A stretch of 64,000 bases of DNA from Paenarthrobacter aurescens (lineage in GTDB: Bacteria > Actinomycetota > Actinomycetes > Actinomycetales > Micrococcaceae). Of this stretch, positions 26,146-36,400 are shown piece after piece (the first letter of the stretch is position 1; the number at the start of each line of letters is the position of its first letter). Under the pieces are notes generated by a model, which did not search any database, was not told the DNA's origin, and saw only the letters and a program-made list of their open reading frames with translations. The stretch is taken from positions 1 through 64,000 of the forward strand of contig NZ_JAOEFX010000006.1 in NCBI RefSeq assembly GCF_025421775.1, written 5' to 3'. A program made the position numbers and the translations under genes.

Positions 26146-27582
26146 TTACGCTGTCTCGTCCACCAGCTCTGCACGGCGCAGGCCTCCACCACGAACCCAC
26201 AGTTTGTACGCCACGAACAGCAGGACCAGCCACGTGCCGCCCACATACAGGGCTACCCGCGTGTCCTCAAAGACACCCAGGATCACGATCACCATGGCCA
26301 TGAAGGCCATGGCCAGGACGGAAGCAACGGGCCACAGCGGCGACCCGAACTCCGACGCCGGCAGGCCCTTGCGCTTGATCTCCCGCTTCATCGCGACGTG
26401 CGAAGCCAGAATCATCACCCAGACCCACACGGTGGCGAAAGTTGCGATCGATGCAATCAGCACGAACACGTCCTCCGGAATGACGGCGTTCAGAACGACG
26501 CCCACCAGCAGGATGCAGCCCATCATCACCACAGTCATCCACGGAACACCGTGCCGGGAAATCTTGCTGAAGCTCTTGGGCGCGTGACCCTGCTGGGCCA
26601 GGCCAAACAGGATACGGCCGGCTCCGAAGATGTCGCTGTTGATGGCGGAAAGGGCGGCCGTGATGACTACTGCGTTCAGAATGTGCGGCGCAGCAGGGAT
26701 GCCCAAACCGTCGAAAATCTGCACGAACGGGCTACCGCTGCTGCCAATCTCGTTCCACGGGAAGATGCTCATCAATACGCCCAGGGTCAGCACGTAGAAG
26801 AGCAGGACGCGGACCGGCACAGTGTTGACGGCTTGCGGGATGACCTTCTTGGGATTGGCGGCTTCGCCGGCGGTGATACCGATCGTTTCGATCCCGCCAA
26901 AGGCAAACATCACGACGGCGAACGCGGCCAGGAGCCCCTCGAAACCGTTCGGGAACAACCCGCCGTGATTGACGAGGTTCCCCAGTCCGGGTGCCACTCC
27001 ACCGCCGTCGCCCGTTTGGAAACCAAACACGACGATCGCCGCACCGCCCACGATCATGGCGATGATCGCCACCACCTTGATGAGCGAGAACCAGAACTCC
27101 AGCTCACCGAACACCTTCACGCTGAGCAGGTTCATGGCACCCAGGAACAGGATGATTGCCAGGACCCAGATCCATCTGTCCACCTGTGGGAACCAGAAGC
27201 CCATATAGATACTGAAAGCGGTGACATCGGCGATAGCCACGATCGCCATTTCGAAAACGTAGGTCCAGCCGGTCACGAAGCCCGCGAACGGTCCCAAGTA
27301 CTTGCTTGCGTACTGGCCGAAGGAGCCGGACACGGGGTGTCGAACAGCCATTTCGCCGAGGGCGCGCATCACCATGAACACGGCCGCGCCGCCAATGATG
27401 TAGGCCAGCAGGACGGCCGGACCGGCTTTCTGGATGGCGGAGGCGGAGCCGTAAAAGAGGCCCGTACCGATCGCGGATCCGAGCGCCATGAAGCGGATGT
27501 GGCGGACGCTGAGGCCTCGGCTGAGCGCCGTACCCGCGGCTTGGAGGACAGAGCTCTCCGTTGCCAGCTTGGTTTGTTGCAT
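26146..27582 (-). CDS. APC-type amino acid permease (GabP/ProY/HutT-like)
   Basis: 478 residues with twelve helices. [20 protein letters not shown] is the classical AAT-family helix 1 motif; [20 protein letters not shown] and [24 protein letters not shown] are the usual helix 3 and 6-7 segments. I chose ATG 27582 with GAGAAGG upstream; the long extension to 27945 runs into the divergent regulator. Position next to IclR and hutUH suggests histidine uptake, but proline or 4-aminobutyrate are also possible. Confidence 0.88.
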   Translation of the reverse strand: MQQTKLATESSVLQAAGTALSRGLSVRHIRFMALGSAIGTGLFYGSASAIQKAGPAVLLAYIIGGAAVFMVMRALGEMAVRHPVSGSFGQYASKYLGPFAGFVTGWTYVFEMAIVAIADVTAFSIYMGFWFPQVDRWIWVLAIILFLGAMNLLSVKVFGELEFWFSLIKVVAIIAMIVGGAAIVVFGFQTGDGGGVAPGLGNLVNHGGLFPNGFEGLLAAFAVVMFAFGGIETIGITAGEAANPKKVIPQAVNTVPVRVLLFYVLTLGVLMSIFPWNEIGSSGSPFVQIFDGLGIPAAPHILNAVVITAALSAINSDIFGAGRILFGLAQQGHAPKSFSKISRHGVPWMTVVMMGCILLVGVVLNAVIPEDVFVLIASIATFATVWVWVMILASHVAMKREIKRKGLPASEFGSPLWPVASVLAMAFMAMVIVILGVFEDTRVALYVGGTWLVLLFVAYKLWVRGGGLRRAELVDETA

Positions 27583-27696
27583 AGTAAACCTTCTCGTCTT
27601 TGGGAGGGGATCGCTATCCAGCAGATCACTTTTGGGGGCCTTGTGATCGGACTCACGGGGCTTTGGTGTCTTTGATCGCAGACAGCGCGCGGAATA

Positions 27697-27712
27697 GTCT
27701 GGCATTTCAGAC
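27697..27712 (+). promoter_or_regulatory. Candidate IclR operator between permease and regulator genes
   Basis: GTCTG-gcattt-CAGAC is a short inverted repeat in the 244-bp divergent promoter region. IclR proteins bind palindromes of this size, but no match to a known site is claimed. Confidence 0.3.
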
Positions 27713-27826
27713 ATCGCAACGGCGTGGTGGTCTGGTGCCCCGGCTGCAGAAGGTGCAGGCTTAAGTACGGGATACCGGACAGCTTGGTTTCGGGGGTCCC
27801 CCGCCAAGCCCCTGCAGTGAGGAACC

Positions 27827-28633
27827 ATGACAACGACGCCAACCGCCACAGGCAAGGCCACGTCCAAAGTCCCGGCCGCGGAAAACACCCTGCGCATCCT
27901 GAAACTGTTGGCCTCGCGTCGGGGGCCGATGGCGGCGTCGAACATCGCAACAGCGCTTGGCCTCCCGCGTTCCAGTGTCTATCACCTGCTCGGCGTCATG
28001 GAGGCCAACGGTTTCGTCCTGCACCTTCATGAGGAGCAGCGTTACGGACTCGGCATCAGCGCCTTCGAGCTCAGCTCGGCGTATTCGCGGCAGGAACCCT
28101 TGTCCCGGCTCGGCCGGCCGATGCTCGCTTCATTGGTTGACGTGATCGGCGAAAGTGCACACCTCGCGGTGCTCCACGGCCGCGACGTCCTGTACATCGT
28201 TGAGGAGCGCGCCAAGAACCGCCCGAGCCTGGTGACCGACGTCGGGGTTCGCCTTCCCAGCCACCTCACTGCCTCGGGCCGAGCCATTCTGGCCGCACTG
28301 CCAAAGTCGCAGGTTCGGGCACTCTACCCAAATGCCGCCGCCTTCACCTCCCGCCACGAGGTGGAATTCCCCATCATGAAATACTCTGCCTTGTCGTCGC
28401 ATTTGGACCAGGTGCGCCAACGCGGCTACGCCACGGAGAACGGCGAAATCACGCCTGGTTTCGGCTCCATCGCCGCCGCTGTGACGGACCATGTGGGATG
28501 GCCGACGGCGGCAGTCGCCGTGACGTTCCTGGAGGACAAAGTTCCTGCTGAGCAGTGGCCGGTGCTCGCTGCCCGCATCCAAAAAGCGGCGGACGAACTA
28601 TCGGTGCGGATCCACGGGCGCCCGGCCGGCTAG
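27827..28633 (+). CDS. IclR-family transcriptional regulator
   Basis: 268 residues: an N-terminal winged helix (about 18-80: [40 protein letters not shown]) and an IclR effector domain with [17 protein letters not shown] and [20 protein letters not shown]. The location between a likely histidine permease and hutUH suggests a hut regulator responding to urocanate or a similar ligand (inference). It ends overlapping the convergent SRPBCC gene stop by 4 bp. Confidence 0.9.
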   Translation: MTTTPTATGKATSKVPAAENTLRILKLLASRRGPMAASNIATALGLPRSSVYHLLGVMEANGFVLHLHEEQRYGLGISAFELSSAYSRQEPLSRLGRPMLASLVDVIGESAHLAVLHGRDVLYIVEERAKNRPSLVTDVGVRLPSHLTASGRAILAALPKSQVRALYPNAAAFTSRHEVEFPIMKYSALSSHLDQVRQRGYATENGEITPGFGSIAAAVTDHVGWPTAAVAVTFLEDKVPAEQWPVLAARIQKAADELSVRIHGRPAG

Positions 28634-29076
28634 CCCTGCCTGCTGTTACCTGGGGTTTCGCTCTCGACGAGTTGACGGAAGGTCTCCAGCTCGCCTTGGA
28701 AGCTGCCCCGGTAGGACCCCATGGCGAAGATTCGCCCCATGATCGCTGAGATGAATCCGCGGGTCGCGAACTCCTGGTGAATGCGCGTGCCCTCGCCCTC
28801 GGGCTCGAACGTTACCGCAGACTCGCCCTTCAATATTGCGTTGCCGAAGCGGGTGCGGATGAACCGGGGCCTCTCCACCTCAAGGATCTCGGTGGGGCTT
28901 GCCATCCGCCCGAACCACACCGTGTAGCGGCTGCCGGCCTGGTCGATTGAGCCGACGCGGTCAGTCACGCGGGTGACCCCGCCGATCCACTCCGGGAACC
29001 GGTCCAGGTCCGTCCAGGCTGCAAACACACGCTCAGGCGGTGCTGCAACGAGCGTCGTCACTCGGAACGTTGCCAT
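28630..29076 (-). CDS. SRPBCC (START-like) family protein
   Basis: 148 residues with the polyketide-cyclase/START-like pattern: TTLVAAPPERVFAAWTDLDR at the N-terminus, then DQAGSRYTVWFGRM and a C-terminal long helix. Such proteins form a hydrophobic ligand cavity; the ligand is not predictable. It runs against hutU from a divergent 163-bp gap and converges with IclR. Nothing links it functionally to histidine breakdown. Confidence 0.82.
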   Translation of the reverse strand: MATFRVTTLVAAPPERVFAAWTDLDRFPEWIGGVTRVTDRVGSIDQAGSRYTVWFGRMASPTEILEVERPRFIRTRFGNAILKGESAVTFEPEGEGTRIHQEFATRGFISAIMGRIFAMGSYRGSFQGELETFRQLVESETPGNSRQG

Positions 29077-29149
29077 GGGTCCAGCATGCGCTCATTGTCG
29101 AGCGAATGCGAGGGGTTGGTGCGGGTCTGTAATCCCGGACAGGACCACT

Positions 29150-29187
29150 CTAAAAGCCGTTCCGGCCGCTTGATAAAGGGGCTTTAG
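29150..29187 (+). promoter_or_regulatory. Inverted repeat in the hutU leader or promoter
   Basis: CTAAAAGCC (29150-29158) and GGCTTTAG (29180-29187) are inverted arms 21 bp apart, ending 52 bp before the hutU ATG. They could be a regulator site or an RNA stem; function unknown. Confidence 0.3.
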
Positions 29188-29239
29188 TAGAAGCAGAAGA
29201 TCTTTCCACCACACACTTCCCACAGACGAAGGAGTCACC

Positions 29240-30979
29240 ATGGCACCCGCCGATTTCACCACTGGTGCCCGTCCGGTCAAGGCCGCCCGGGGTACTGAAC
29301 TTACTGCCAAGTCGTGGCAGACCGAGGCGCCGTTGCGCATGCTGATGAACAACCTGGATCCCGAGGTCGCTGAGCGCCCGGATGATCTGGTGGTTTACGG
29401 CGGCACGGGCCGTGCTGTGCGTTCCTGGGCTGCGTTTGATGCGATCACCCGGACGCTTGAGACCATGGAAAAGGACGAAACCCTCCTGGTCCAGTCCGGC
29501 AAGCCGGTGGGTGTGTTCCGCACCAACGAGTGGGCGCCCCGTGTTCTCCTCGCCAACTCCAACCTCGTCGGTGACTGGGCTACGTGGCCTGAGTTCCGCC
29601 GGCTCGAGGCTGAGGGTTTGATGATGTACGGCCAGATGACCGCCGGGTCCTGGATCTACATCGGCACCCAGGGCATCCTGCAGGGGACGTACGAAACGTT
29701 TGCCGCCGTCGGCAACAAGCTTGCTGCTGTCAGGCAGAACACCGTCCGCCACCCGGCACCCGCCGCGGAGGGTTCCACCGAGGGCCCGCTGGCCGGCACC
29801 CTGACCTTGACGGGTGGGTGCGGTGGCATGGGCGGGGCCCAGCCGCTGGCCGTGACGTTGAACGACGGCGCGTGCTTGATCGTGGACGTTGATGAGACCC
29901 GTCTGCGCCGCCGCGCGGGCAAGCGCTACCTGGACGAGGTCGAAACCGATCTGGATGCCGCGATCGCCAAGGTCCAGAAGGCCAAGGACGAGCGCCGTGG
30001 CTGGTCCGTCGGTTACGTGGGCAACGCCGCGGAGGTGTTCCCGGAACTGCTGCGCCGCCACAAGGCCGGAGAGCTGACCATTGATGTGGTCACGGACCAG
30101 ACGTCCGCGCACGATCCGCTGTCCTACCTGCCCGAGGGCATCAACGTCGATGAGTGGCACACCGAAGCCGAAGCGGACCCCGAAGGGTTCACCAAGAAGG
30201 CACAGGCATCCATGGCCCGCCACGTACAGGCCATGGTGGAATTCCAGGACGCCGGCGCCGAAGTCTTCGACTACGGCAACTCCATCCGGGATGAGGCCCG
30301 TAAGGGCGGCTATGACCGGGCGTTCGAGTTCCCGGGCTTCGTCCCGGCGTACATCCGTCCGTTGTTCTGCGAGGGCCTTGGCCCGTTCCGCTGGGTTGCC
30401 CTGTCAGGTGACCCCGAGGACATCGCCGTCACGGACAAGGCCATCAAGGAGCTGTTCCCTGAGAACACCCACCTGCACAAGTGGCTGGACGCTGCAGCGG
30501 ACCGCGTGGAATTCGAAGGCCTGCCGGCACGTATTTGCTGGCTCGGTTACGGCGAACGGGCCAAGGCCGGCCTGCTGTTCAACCAGCTCGTGAAAGAAGG
30601 CAAGGTCAAGGCTCCGATCGTGATCGGCCGCGACCACCTGGACTCCGGCTCGGTCGCTTCCCCGTACCGTGAGACCGAATCCATGGCTGACGGTTCGGAC
30701 GCGATTGCTGACTGGCCGCTGCTCAACGCCATGCTCAACACGTCCTCCGGTGCCACGTGGGTCTCGATCCACCACGGCGGCGGTGTCGGTATTGGCCGGT
30801 CCCTGCACGCCGGGCAGGTTTCCGTCGCCGACGGCACCGACCTGGCTGCCGAGAAGCTCGAACGGCTCCTGACCAACGACCCCGGCATGGGCGTCATCCG
30901 CCACGTCGACGCCGGTTACGACCGCGCCATCGAGGTCGCCAACGAACGCGGCGTCCGCATCCCCATGAACGAGAACTAA
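29240..30979 (+). CDS. hutU: Urocanate hydratase (urocanase)
   Basis: 579 residues, a little longer than the usual 550-560. The NAD-binding glycine run [11 protein letters not shown] is at about 191-201, [13 protein letters not shown] follows, and the [13 protein letters not shown] segment with its conserved Cys lies near 431. It adds water to urocanate to form 4-imidazolone-5-propanoate, the second step of histidine use, in the cytoplasm. AAGGAG precedes the ATG. hutH follows after 4 bp, so the two form an operon with the pathway order reversed. Confidence 0.97.
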   Translation: MAPADFTTGARPVKAARGTELTAKSWQTEAPLRMLMNNLDPEVAERPDDLVVYGGTGRAVRSWAAFDAITRTLETMEKDETLLVQSGKPVGVFRTNEWAPRVLLANSNLVGDWATWPEFRRLEAEGLMMYGQMTAGSWIYIGTQGILQGTYETFAAVGNKLAAVRQNTVRHPAPAAEGSTEGPLAGTLTLTGGCGGMGGAQPLAVTLNDGACLIVDVDETRLRRRAGKRYLDEVETDLDAAIAKVQKAKDERRGWSVGYVGNAAEVFPELLRRHKAGELTIDVVTDQTSAHDPLSYLPEGINVDEWHTEAEADPEGFTKKAQASMARHVQAMVEFQDAGAEVFDYGNSIRDEARKGGYDRAFEFPGFVPAYIRPLFCEGLGPFRWVALSGDPEDIAVTDKAIKELFPENTHLHKWLDAAADRVEFEGLPARICWLGYGERAKAGLLFNQLVKEGKVKAPIVIGRDHLDSGSVASPYRETESMADGSDAIADWPLLNAMLNTSSGATWVSIHHGGGVGIGRSLHAGQVSVADGTDLAAEKLERLLTNDPGMGVIRHVDAGYDRAIEVANERGVRIPMNEN

Positions 30980-30983
30980 GAAC

Positions 30984-32576
30984 ATGACTATTACCTCCAA
31001 CGAACAGCTCACCGTCACCCTCGGCTCCAGCGGCGTAACCCCGGAAGACGTCGTCGCCGTCGCACGCCACGACGCCAAGGTGACCATCTCCCAGGATGCC
31101 CTGGACAACGTCGCCAAGGTCCGTGCGCACATCGACAGCCTCGCCACAAGCGATGTCCCGGCGTACGGCATCTCCACAGGCTTCGGTGCCCTGGCCAACC
31201 GCCACATCCCCAACGACCTCCGCACCCAGCTGCAGAAGTCGCTGATCCGCAGCCACGCTGCGGGCATGGGCCCGGCTGTTGAACGCGAAGTGGTCCGCGG
31301 CATCATGTTCCTCCGCGCCAAGACCCTGGCCTCCGGCCGCACGGGCGTCCGACCCGTGGTTCTCCAGACCATGGTTGACGTCCTCAACGCCGGCATCACC
31401 CCGTTGGTCCGCGAATTCGGTTCGCTCGGCTGCTCCGGCGACCTCGCCCCGCTGTCCCACTGCGCGCTGGTCCTCATGGGCGAAGGCGAAGCGACCGGTC
31501 CCGACGGCGAACTGTACGGAACTGCAGGCAAGCCGCCTGTCGCTGAGCTTCTTGCGCAGCACGGCATCGAGCCGGTCACCCTCGCTGAGAAGGAGGGCCT
31601 GGCCCTCGTCAACGGCACCGAAGGCATGCTCGGCATGTTGCTGATGGCCATCGCCGACATCCGTTTGCTGCTCGCGACGGCGGACGTCACCGCCGCGCTC
31701 AGCGTCGAGGCGCTCCTCGGTACAGACCAGGTGTTCCTGCCGGAGCTCCACGCCGCACTGAGGCCGCACCCGGGCCAGGCTGCCAGCGCGGACAACATGC
31801 TCCGCGTACTGTCCAACTCGCCGATCGTCGCATCCCACCGGATCAACGACACCAAGGTGCAGGACGCCTACTCGCTGCGTTGCGCTCCGCAGGTTGCCGG
31901 CGCCGTCCGCGACACCGTGGACCACGCCGCACTGGTGGCGTCCCGCGAACTCGCCGCAGCCATCGATAATCCGGTGGTCCTTCCGGACGGCCGCGTCACG
32001 TCCAACGGCAACTTCCACGGCGCCCCCGTCGCCTACGTCCTGGACTTCCTGGCCATCGCCGTAGCGGACCTCAGCTCCATTGCCGAGCGCCGCACGGACC
32101 GCATGCTGGATCCGGCCCGCTCACACGGGCTCCCGGCCTTCCTCGCAGGAGACCCCGGCGTGGACTCCGGCCTCATGATCGCCCAGTACACGCAGGCCGG
32201 TTTGGTTTCGGATAACAAGCGCCTTGCCGTCCCGGCGTCCGTGGACTCCATCCCGAGCTCCGCTATGCAGGAAGACCACGTGTCCATGGGTTGGCACGCT
32301 GCCCGGAAGCTGCGCAAGGCCGTGGAGAACCTCCGCCGCGTGCTCGCCGTCGAGCTTGTCACCAGCGCCCGCGCCATTGACATGCGGACGCAAATGTCCG
32401 ACGGCGAACTCACCCCGGGTCCTGCCGGTACGGCAGTGCTTGAGGTGCTTCGTGAAGTGGTTCAAGGCCCGGGTACCGACCGGTTCCTGTCACCGGAACT
32501 GGAAGCGGCTGACCGTTTGGTGGGCTCCGGCGCGGTCCGCGCGGCCGCCGAATCCGCCGTCGGGATATTGGCCTGA
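30984..32576 (+). CDS. hutH: Histidine ammonia-lyase
   Basis: 530 residues. The prosthetic MIO group forms from C150-S151-G152 in FGSLGCSGDLAPLSH; many families use Ala-Ser-Gly, while actinobacterial HutH proteins have Cys. Other hallmarks are VPAYGISTGFGAL near residue 55, ALVNGTEGMLG and the Gln-Asp pair in SSAMQEDHVSMG. It deaminates histidine to urocanate, the first and committed step. It is 4 bp downstream of hutU. A GC-rich hairpin follows at 32613-32653. Confidence 0.97.
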   Translation: MTITSNEQLTVTLGSSGVTPEDVVAVARHDAKVTISQDALDNVAKVRAHIDSLATSDVPAYGISTGFGALANRHIPNDLRTQLQKSLIRSHAAGMGPAVEREVVRGIMFLRAKTLASGRTGVRPVVLQTMVDVLNAGITPLVREFGSLGCSGDLAPLSHCALVLMGEGEATGPDGELYGTAGKPPVAELLAQHGIEPVTLAEKEGLALVNGTEGMLGMLLMAIADIRLLLATADVTAALSVEALLGTDQVFLPELHAALRPHPGQAASADNMLRVLSNSPIVASHRINDTKVQDAYSLRCAPQVAGAVRDTVDHAALVASRELAAAIDNPVVLPDGRVTSNGNFHGAPVAYVLDFLAIAVADLSSIAERRTDRMLDPARSHGLPAFLAGDPGVDSGLMIAQYTQAGLVSDNKRLAVPASVDSIPSSAMQEDHVSMGWHAARKLRKAVENLRRVLAVELVTSARAIDMRTQMSDGELTPGPAGTAVLEVLREVVQGPGTDRFLSPELEAADRLVGSGAVRAAAESAVGILA

Positions 32577-32612
32577 CGTCGAATAAAACGCTCATTTGAT
32601 GGGCATATTTGT

Positions 32613-32653
32613 CATGCCCCGGTCTTTGTTCGCAACGCAATCACCGGGGCGTG
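32613..32653 (+). terminator. Hairpin after hutH, possible terminator
   Basis: CATGCCCCGGT (32613-32623) pairs with ACCGGGGCGTG (32643-32653) as an 11-bp stem with a 19-nt loop. No run of T follows, so it may be a processing or partial termination structure. Confidence 0.45.
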
Positions 32654-32775
32654 GCAAATGTAGTAGAACTTATGGTGTACGTCACGTCCACGCCAACGAT
32701 GTCGTGGGCCTGACGGTCAACCGTTCACACAACTCAATACACAACAGAGAACATCCACAAAGGGGTAGAAGTTCA

Positions 32776-33024
32776 ATGAAGGCACGCGGAGCAGTCCTGT
32801 CCAGGCGAAACGCTCACTCGGCTACGGTATCCGACTGGAAGACGCTGAAGGTTGGCGAGAGGGTGGAAGTGGTCAAGTACGCCCACGTGATCGCCGCCGG
32901 TCTGGTCGAGGAAATTTCCAGCAGCGGAAACGTGGTGTGGCTTGAGCACTCGGGCCCCGGCGTTACCGAAGAGGGCAAGGAACTGTTCATGAAGTCCGAC
33001 GGCGTGACGCTCCGCCGGGCATAG
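32776..33024 (+). CDS. Small conserved-looking protein of unknown function
   Basis: 82 residues from ATG 32776 (MKARGAVLSRRNA), with GGGGTAG a short distance upstream. The middle (WKTLKVGERVEVVKYAHVIAAGLVEEISSSGNVVWLEH) reads like a small beta-rich domain and the end is KSDGVTLRRA. I recognise no catalytic motif. It stands alone between the hut operon and a strong terminator at 33057-33117; longer upstream starts (from 32596) run through the hutH hairpin and are rejected. Confidence 0.7.
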   Translation: MKARGAVLSRRNAHSATVSDWKTLKVGERVEVVKYAHVIAAGLVEEISSSGNVVWLEHSGPGVTEEGKELFMKSDGVTLRRA

Positions 33025-33056
33025 GCGGAGGTTCCGCAGAGATACTTGTTAAACAG

Positions 33057-33117
33057 AAACCGGGGCTCGTTCCCTTCCGCGGGTAGTAGATGCGGAAGGG
33101 AACGGGCCCCGGTTTTT
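33057..33117 (+). terminator. Strong intrinsic terminator
   Basis: AAACCGGGGCTCGTTCCCTTCCGC (24 nt, 33057-33080) folds back on 33092-33115 with one mismatch, loop 33081-33091, followed by TTTTT. It ends the small gene at 32776-33024 and could act on the minus-strand gene at 33147 too. Confidence 0.9.
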
Positions 33118-33146
33118 GGCGTCGCTGCCGGAAATACGTTGGGGTA

Positions 33147-33368
33147 TCAGGCGGCGAGGACTTCGTGGGTCTGACCGAAGGGAACGGATTCGTCCAGGGC
33201 CACGGTGTAGGTGCCGGGCTCGTGGCGCGTCACCAGAATTCCGCATGCAGCGTCGGCTGCTGCGTTTTCGATCAGGGCATCCACGGCGCGGTCGAGTCCG
33301 TCGTGGATCTCGGCTGCCTTGGAAAAGGACAGGCGAATTTCGCGTTCTGCAGTCATTGCAGGGGTCAT
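33147..33368 (-). CDS. Small protein of unknown function
   Basis: 73 residues (MTPAMTAEREIRLSFSKAAE) from ATG 33368, chosen because a perfect AGGAGG lies 7 nt upstream. The sequence EIHDGLDRAVDALIENAAAD is an amphipathic helix, and the C-terminus GTYTVALDESVPFGQTHEVL looks like beta strands. No known domain is recognised. It lies between two opposing transcription units, with the terminator at 33057-33117 beyond its stop. Confidence 0.75.
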   Translation of the reverse strand: MTPAMTAEREIRLSFSKAAEIHDGLDRAVDALIENAAADAACGILVTRHEPGTYTVALDESVPFGQTHEVLAA

Positions 33369-33470
33369 TGGGGGCCTCCTATTACATGTCGCATGCGAGG
33401 GCGACCCGTCAATCATAGTCGGTGGAAGTCGAATATTTGTAAGATGACTGGCAGGTGAGTGACCTGGGTC

Positions 33471-36400
33471 TCATCTGCGAACCATGGCGCGGAGTAGCTT
33501 CACGGCCACCGAAAGTGCTGCGATATCCACCGGACCTGGCTTGATGGCCTCCTGGATGGTTTCTTGGATGCGCGCCAATTGTTCGATGTTCCCGTGCTCC
33601 CAATCCATGATTCGTTTCACGGGATCAGTTGGCATGGAGGAGCGTGGCGTGTGCCTGACCACGGCTTTGGTCATGTCGGCCAACACCAAGTACATGTCAT
33701 CCCTCAAGGCAGCTCTTGCCAAGGACTCCCAGTGGGTGGCTCGCGGGAGCATGGTGATGTGTTCCAGCAGGGGGATGGCAGAAATCCGCTCGAAGACGGC
33801 AAAGTACACCTCTGCCACGGCTTCCGCTGGTTCCTGCAGCTCCTCGGCAATGGCCGAAATGTCCAAGAGGCCGTAACTGACCAAAAGCTCGGAAGCCCGG
33901 ATCCCCAGGGGATGGGGCAGGCCCACGGAATCCGTATGGGCAAGCCGCTTGAGTGAGTGCGCCAGGTTGATGCCGTGCAGGAAGCCGGTGAAGTTGGCCC
34001 GTGTCAGGGACATCGGCTGTTCCAGCCGGGCCAAGGCATCGGCAACGGGCTTGTCGCGGAAATCATGCGTCACGTACCAGCGCACGGAGCGGTCCAGCAG
34101 GCGGCGCATGTCCAGCGCTACGGCGGCACCATGCTCGCTGGGTGTGCTGGCAGGCAGCTCGGCGATGGCCTGGGTCACCGAGTCCAGATCCCAGATCTTC
34201 CGCATCACCACAAAGCCGCGGGCCACTGCCGCCGCTGACACGGTGGTCTCTTCCATGGCCCGGAAGGCGAAAGCAATGCCGCCCATGTTGATCATGTCGT
34301 TGGCCACAACCGTGGCCACGATTTGCCCCCGGAGAGGGTGCGTGGAGAGGTGTTCCCCGAATCGCTCCGAAACCTGGTGGGGGAAGTAGTCGCGGAGTGT
34401 TTGCGAGAACCACGGATCGTCGGCAAGGCCGCCATCCGTGAGCTCCCGGGCAAGCTCGATCTTGGCGTAGGCGGCCAGGACGGCCAGCTCGGGAGTCGTG
34501 AGTCCCTTTCCCGTGAGGACGCGGGCCTGTAGTTCCTCGTTGCCCGGGAGGAACTCCAGGCTCCGGTCCAGGTCCGTGACGGACTCCAGCCAGTCCATGG
34601 TCCTTTCGAAGCTGGGGCTCCACTCGACGGCCAACTGCTTGTCATTGAGGAGCAACACGTTCTGGTCATCATTGGTCTTCAGCACAAGGCGTCCGACTTC
34701 GCCCTGCAGGGACTGAAGGAACGCCGTCCGTTCGGCCCCGGACATCCGGCCCGCGGCGATCATTCGGTCCAGGAAGATCTTGATGTTGACCTCATGGTCC
34801 GAACAGTCCACCCCTGCCGAGTTGTCGATCGCGTCCGTGTTCACCAGGATGCCCGCCAGCGCAGCCTCGATCCTGCCGCGCTGGGTGACGCCGAGGTTGC
34901 CGCCTTCGGCGATGATGTGGGTGCGAAGCTGGCCACCATCGACGCGGATGGCATCGTTCGCTTTATCCCCGACGTCGGCATGGGACTCCGTGGATGCCTT
35001 GACGTACGTGCCGATTCCGCCGTTGTACAACAGGTCGACCGGGGCCATGAGGACTGCCCTGAGAAGCTCCGGAGGACTCATCGCGATGGCGCCGCTCGGA
35101 TCGGCGCCCTCTTCCAAACCCAAAGCCAGCCGGACCTCTTCGGTAATCACAATGGATTTGTCCGTGCGCGCGAAGACGCCTCCGCCCGGGCTGAGTTTGC
35201 CGGGATCGTAGTCCGCCCAGCTGGAGCGGGGGAGCTTGAAGAGCCGTTCACGCTCGGCGTAGGACACGATGGGGTCCGGGGTGGGGTCCAGGAAGATGTG
35301 CCGGTGATCGAACGCGGCCACCAGCTTGATGTGGTTGGACAGGAGCATGCCGTTGCCGAAGACGTCGCCGCTCATGTCGCCGATTCCCACCACAGTGAAA
35401 TCCTCGGCTTCGGAGTCGATCATCAGTTCGCTGAAATGGTGCCGCACGGAGACCCAGGCGCCGCGGGCGGTGATGCCCATCTGCTTGTGGTCGTAGCCCA
35501 CCGATCCGCCCGAAGCGAAGGCGTCCCCAAGCCAGAAGCCGTACTCGGCGGCCAGGGCGTTGGCGATGTCCGAGAAAGCGGCGGTTCCCTTGTCTGCAGC
35601 GACCACCAGGTAGTAGTCGTCGACGTCGTGACGCACCACTCGGGATGGAGTCACCACGCGACCGTTGGTGCCGCCGTCGGGATCCGGTACCAGGTTGTCC
35701 GTGATGTCCAACAGCCCGCGGATGAAAGTCCGATAGCTTTCCTGGCCCTCCGCGAGCCAGGCCGTGCGGTCTTCGGCAGGGTCCGGGAGTCGCTTGGGAA
35801 AGAAGCCGCCCTTGGCTCCAGTAGGAACGATCACGGCGTTCTTGACCGTCTGCGCCTTCACCAAGCCGAGGATTTCCGTCCGGAAGTCCTCGCGCCTGTC
35901 GGACCATCGGAGTCCGCCGCGGGCTATCGGACCGAAGCGCAGGTGGACACCTTCAACGCGCGGGGAGTACACCCAGATTTCGAAGCGTGGCCGGGGTGCC
36001 GGGGCTGCCGGGAGGATCGAAGGGTTGAGTTTGAAGCTGACATGGGGTTTGTCCAAGTAGAAATTGGTGCGCAGCGTGGCTTCCACCAGGCTGGCAAGCG
36101 TCCGGAGGAGACGGTCAGCGTCCAACACCGGAATGGCATCGATTGCTTCCAACAGCTTCGCCCGGGCACTGTGGATTGCCTGCGTCCGATGGCTCAGTTC
36201 GCTGCTGCCTTCCTCGAAAACATCACCTTGGGAAGGGTCGGCAGCCCGGCTGGTGACCTCAGGGTCGAACAGGTCCGGCTCATAGCTGTCAGGGTTGAAC
36301 TTCGCTTCGAACAACTCCAGCAGCGCGTGCGTTGCCATGGCATTTTCGCGGAGTGTGTCGGCGATGAAGCCGTACGAGTTGGTGCTGCCAAGTTGCCGCA

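Noticed and set aside
26398..27675. 425-residue plus-strand frame rich in Asp, Glu and His.
   Set aside because: Antisense mirror of the amino acid permease; composition is what complementary codons of membrane helices give.
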